A stretch of DNA of 64,000 nt from Spodoptera frugiperda (taxonomy: Eukaryota > Arthropoda > Insecta > Lepidoptera > Noctuidae), in the NCBI RefSeq assembly GCF_023101765.2, contig NC_064213.1, forward strand, positions 7,626,001-7,690,000, written 5' to 3'. Below the pieces are notes generated by a model. That model saw only the letters and a program-made list of their open reading frames with translations, had not been told where the DNA came from and ran no database searches. The position numbers and the translations under genes are program-made. Shown here piece after piece: positions 61,701-64,000 of the stretch. Numbering within the stretch: position 1 is the stretch's first letter; every line of letters starts with the position of its first letter.

Positions 61701-62580
61701 ACACATTTTGATATACCTATATGACTTAAATTCTAAATAAATATTAATAGAAAAGCTACTAGATGAATGGATATAATATATATTCATTACATTAAAGTAG
61801 GAATTATAGTGTTTTCCACAATTTCTGACTAAGCTTCTAGTTAGTCTAATTTGACTTGTATTTTTATATGAAATATGTTAAAATAAGTAACTTTTATGTA
61901 TAGGGGGCCCAACAATACAGTAGCAGATTCTGTAAATTGCTTTTAATGATAACATAATGTTTAAATTAAGCATTATTTAACAATTTTCAGAGAATGTGAA
62001 TCTGGCCCTTATGAATAATTAGATTCTAATTTGAAAATGACTGCAACAAAAAAGGGAAAATGAGGCAATACCATTATTACACTGAATTCTTAGGTTCCTA
62101 CCTTGAAATGTAATTAATTATGCTGAGAACTATTGTGGAAAATTGAACAGAATGAAATTAACATAATTTCTATTATGTTTCAGCATTATTAGAGGGCCAT
62201 TAGTGTAATCCTTGACTTCATCTTTAGTAAATTGATCACTTCAAAGTTGCTGATACCTACATTTTGTTCCAAATTGAATTATTCTCTACTTAGGGAGACT
62301 TCTTATAAGACTCTTATGAGAAAGAGATATTTGAATGGGAATCGAATAGCACAATGTTGCCTTTACCTTTGTAATTGACAGCGCCAGGGCTTCGCTGTCC
62401 AGACAGGGCGTGATCTGGTGATATTCGACGCCACGCGTTAGTGGGCGACAGCGTCGGACTATTGCTGGCATTTTTCTTGAGGCCGCCGCTCTTCATCACT
62501 GATGATACCGGCAGCGTTGCTCGCATAGGCCCCTGCTTGCTCACGGGGCAGTCCGACTGCTTCCTTACCCGACCCGACAT
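58730..62580 (-). CDS. FAM117/GLCCI1 family protein, complete
   Basis: Seven coding exons on the minus strand (62580-62367, 61395-61268, 60953-60806, 60609-60470, 59783-59684, 59088-58985, 58879-58730) total 984 bases, 327 residues, every junction GT-AG and in phase. Family blocks in order: IRRTASLD (81-88) and GQWSRD (94-99), matching the RRTSSLD...GQWPRD signature; LDRFLRSRLQR (134-144); PEGHRAP...NTQTP (213-233); AREPPDGCEK (269-278); and GSAFQP (309-314) near the end. Vertebrate members are mostly 450-550 residues, so this is a compact version. The function is poorly known: a Ser/Arg-rich phosphoprotein (GLCCI1 is glucocorticoid-induced and binds dynein light chain). RRTAS is a plausible basophilic-kinase/14-3-3 site (inference). 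The start is the ATG at 62580, with a TCAGT-bearing leader upstream. Tail to tail with RPB4. Confidence 0.93.
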
Positions 62581-63702
62581 TCTGGCTTGCTTTCACACTG
62601 CACTATTTTATTAACACCTCTATTTCTTCATCAAACGAAACACTGAACAACTCACTGCGCAAGAAAAATAAGCATTTCATTCGCCGACGCCGCACCAAGC
62701 TCTTTGTAGAGGGAATAAACTTGGAGCACAGTAACAGGCCCTGTTGTTACTGTGGCTGTTCTTATTATGCAATATGATAATTAACACTTTCGTAAATGTA
62801 ATGGGATGTAATAACGGGTGGATCTAATAATCAACTAGCACTTATTACATAAAAACAAAATTACAAAGCGAACAAGTCACATTTTTTCTGCACAATGGAT
62901 GAATGAATGAAGCTGACAGATGACAAGGGACATCGCGCCATTCCTTTTTTGTTAGAATAAATTTTAAATCACCGCGTTAAAAATATGTACGACTTGCATT
63001 ATTTACGCCTAGAATGAGTTAAAACTCAATAAAATATGAAATTAATTATTACCTACGAGAATTATTCCACTTATTCGTTAGCATTGCAATTAACAGCTGA
63101 TTATTCCGCCATGTCAACTAAGTTTTCTGTTGTCTATGATTCTCATTGTAGATTGTTTAGAGTTTGCTCTCCGTTACACGAACGAAACATAGCCTCTTAT
63201 TGGAATTATGTTTTATTGTTTACTATCGTGTTTAGGGACAATGCTCGCCAATATTTGCATCATCATCAGCCCATTTTACAAAAATAGTTATAACCAGACA
63301 TCCACTATTATCAATCACTTTACACGAAGTTGATTGATTCTTGTCAGAAATGAGCCTATTTGCAAAGACTGTCTAACTGGATTCTAATAAGGATTTGAAA
63401 ATCCCAATAATGTTTTCCTCGGTTTGGGAATCGAACCTGGAGGGTCATGTGTGCGATCCGTTGAGCCTTAACCTGGAATGCTTAGGTCTATATAATTATG
63501 GCAACAATGGCTAAAATGGAACTCAATAGAAAGTTCCGTAGTGCTTTATTTTTGGTAAATAGTGGTTAATAGAAAACTTTCTAGATAACTACAGTTGTTT
63601 CTACGCACCTAGAACTTCTATTTGATTTGATAAGGTTTAAACTGTATTATAGATATCTGCATAAGATATTTTTGAAGCCAAGGGATCTTACTCCTAGAAT
63701 AA
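62581..63702. other. FAM117 upstream region
   Basis: Holds the FAM117 leader and promoter (about 62581-62720; TCAGT near 62650 on the minus strand, no TATA). An open but unrecognised plus-strand frame of 83 codons lies at 63036-63287. Near 63420-63440 the minus strand has a tRNA B-box-like GGTTCGATTCCC, probably a SINE scrap. Confidence 0.4.
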
Positions 63703-63905
63703 TCTATACTAATATTATAAAGCTGAAGAGTTTGTTTGATTGTTTGTTTGTTTGAACGCGCTAATCTCCGGAACTACTGATCCGATTTGAATAATTGTTT
63801 TGTGTTGAATAGGGCATTTATCGAGAAAGGTTATAGGCTTTATATTATCATGCTATGATCAATAGCAGTCAAGCAGAGCGTGTGAAACCGTGCGGAAGAA
63901 GCTAG
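63703..63905 (+). mobile_element. Short Helitron-type element
   Basis: A|TCTATACTAATATTATAAAG at the left and GCGGAAGAAGCTAG|T at the right, 203 bases, with a (TTTG)n run near 63733. Same end rules as 29958-30976, but no empty site to compare. Confidence 0.75.
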
Positions 63906-64000
63906 TCTGTTATACAAGTTAAAGTTAAATAATTCACAGGTTTCACAGAGTTATGTAGAATCTGAGACAACTGAAAAAATTAAATTATCCTCGCTTTTTT

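Overview
The window is AT-rich, intron-bearing animal DNA packed with transposon debris, and it looks like a moth chromosome (Lepidoptera, probably a noctuid). The evidence is the conserved insect-type genes RPB4, CINP and FAM117/GLCCI1, GT-AG introns with moth-like spacing, A|TC...CTAG|T Helitrons, tRNA-headed SINEs, and at least fifteen copies of one LINE 3' tail. No bacterial, CRISPR or viral features were seen. No RNA gene was found apart from tRNA-like SINE heads.

Left part (1 to about 38.5 kb). This reads as the long 5' region of one or more genes transcribed leftwards, whose body probably lies beyond base 1. Two short first coding exons, at 37428-37371 and 11950-11845 on the minus strand, both start at ATG and both end in phase 1 at strong donors. 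Between them lies a tandem duplication of about 7.4 kb (copy A 15708-22790, copy B 23063-31205). Each copy carries a 200-base minus-strand first-exon candidate with a TCAGTT initiator, a DPE at exactly +28 and a good donor. That exon sits in a 524-base tract that is identical in both copies, although the surrounding sequence has diverged and gained indels. The gene itself is not recognised.

Middle part (38.5 to 50 kb). This is mostly mobile elements: an RTE-like LINE end, a chain of Helitrons, MITEs, LINE tails, and a decayed piggyBac element (47239-48854) with a SINE inside its transposase remnant. A perfect RFX-type X-box stands at 44181-44194.

Right part (50 to 63 kb) is the gene-dense end. 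CINP (minus) and RPB4 (plus) are head to head with 577 bases between their start codons. A five-exon Myb/SANT-like gene (plus) lies entirely inside an intron of CINP, and its first intron appears to use a GC donor. FAM117/GLCCI1 (minus, seven coding exons, 327 residues) was reconstructed completely with all phases consistent, and converges on RPB4. A tRNA-headed SINE and a long AT-rich stretch separate the two. These genes act in unrelated processes (transcription by RNA polymerase II, DNA replication/checkpoint, a little-known phosphoprotein family), and nothing suggests an operon-like system.
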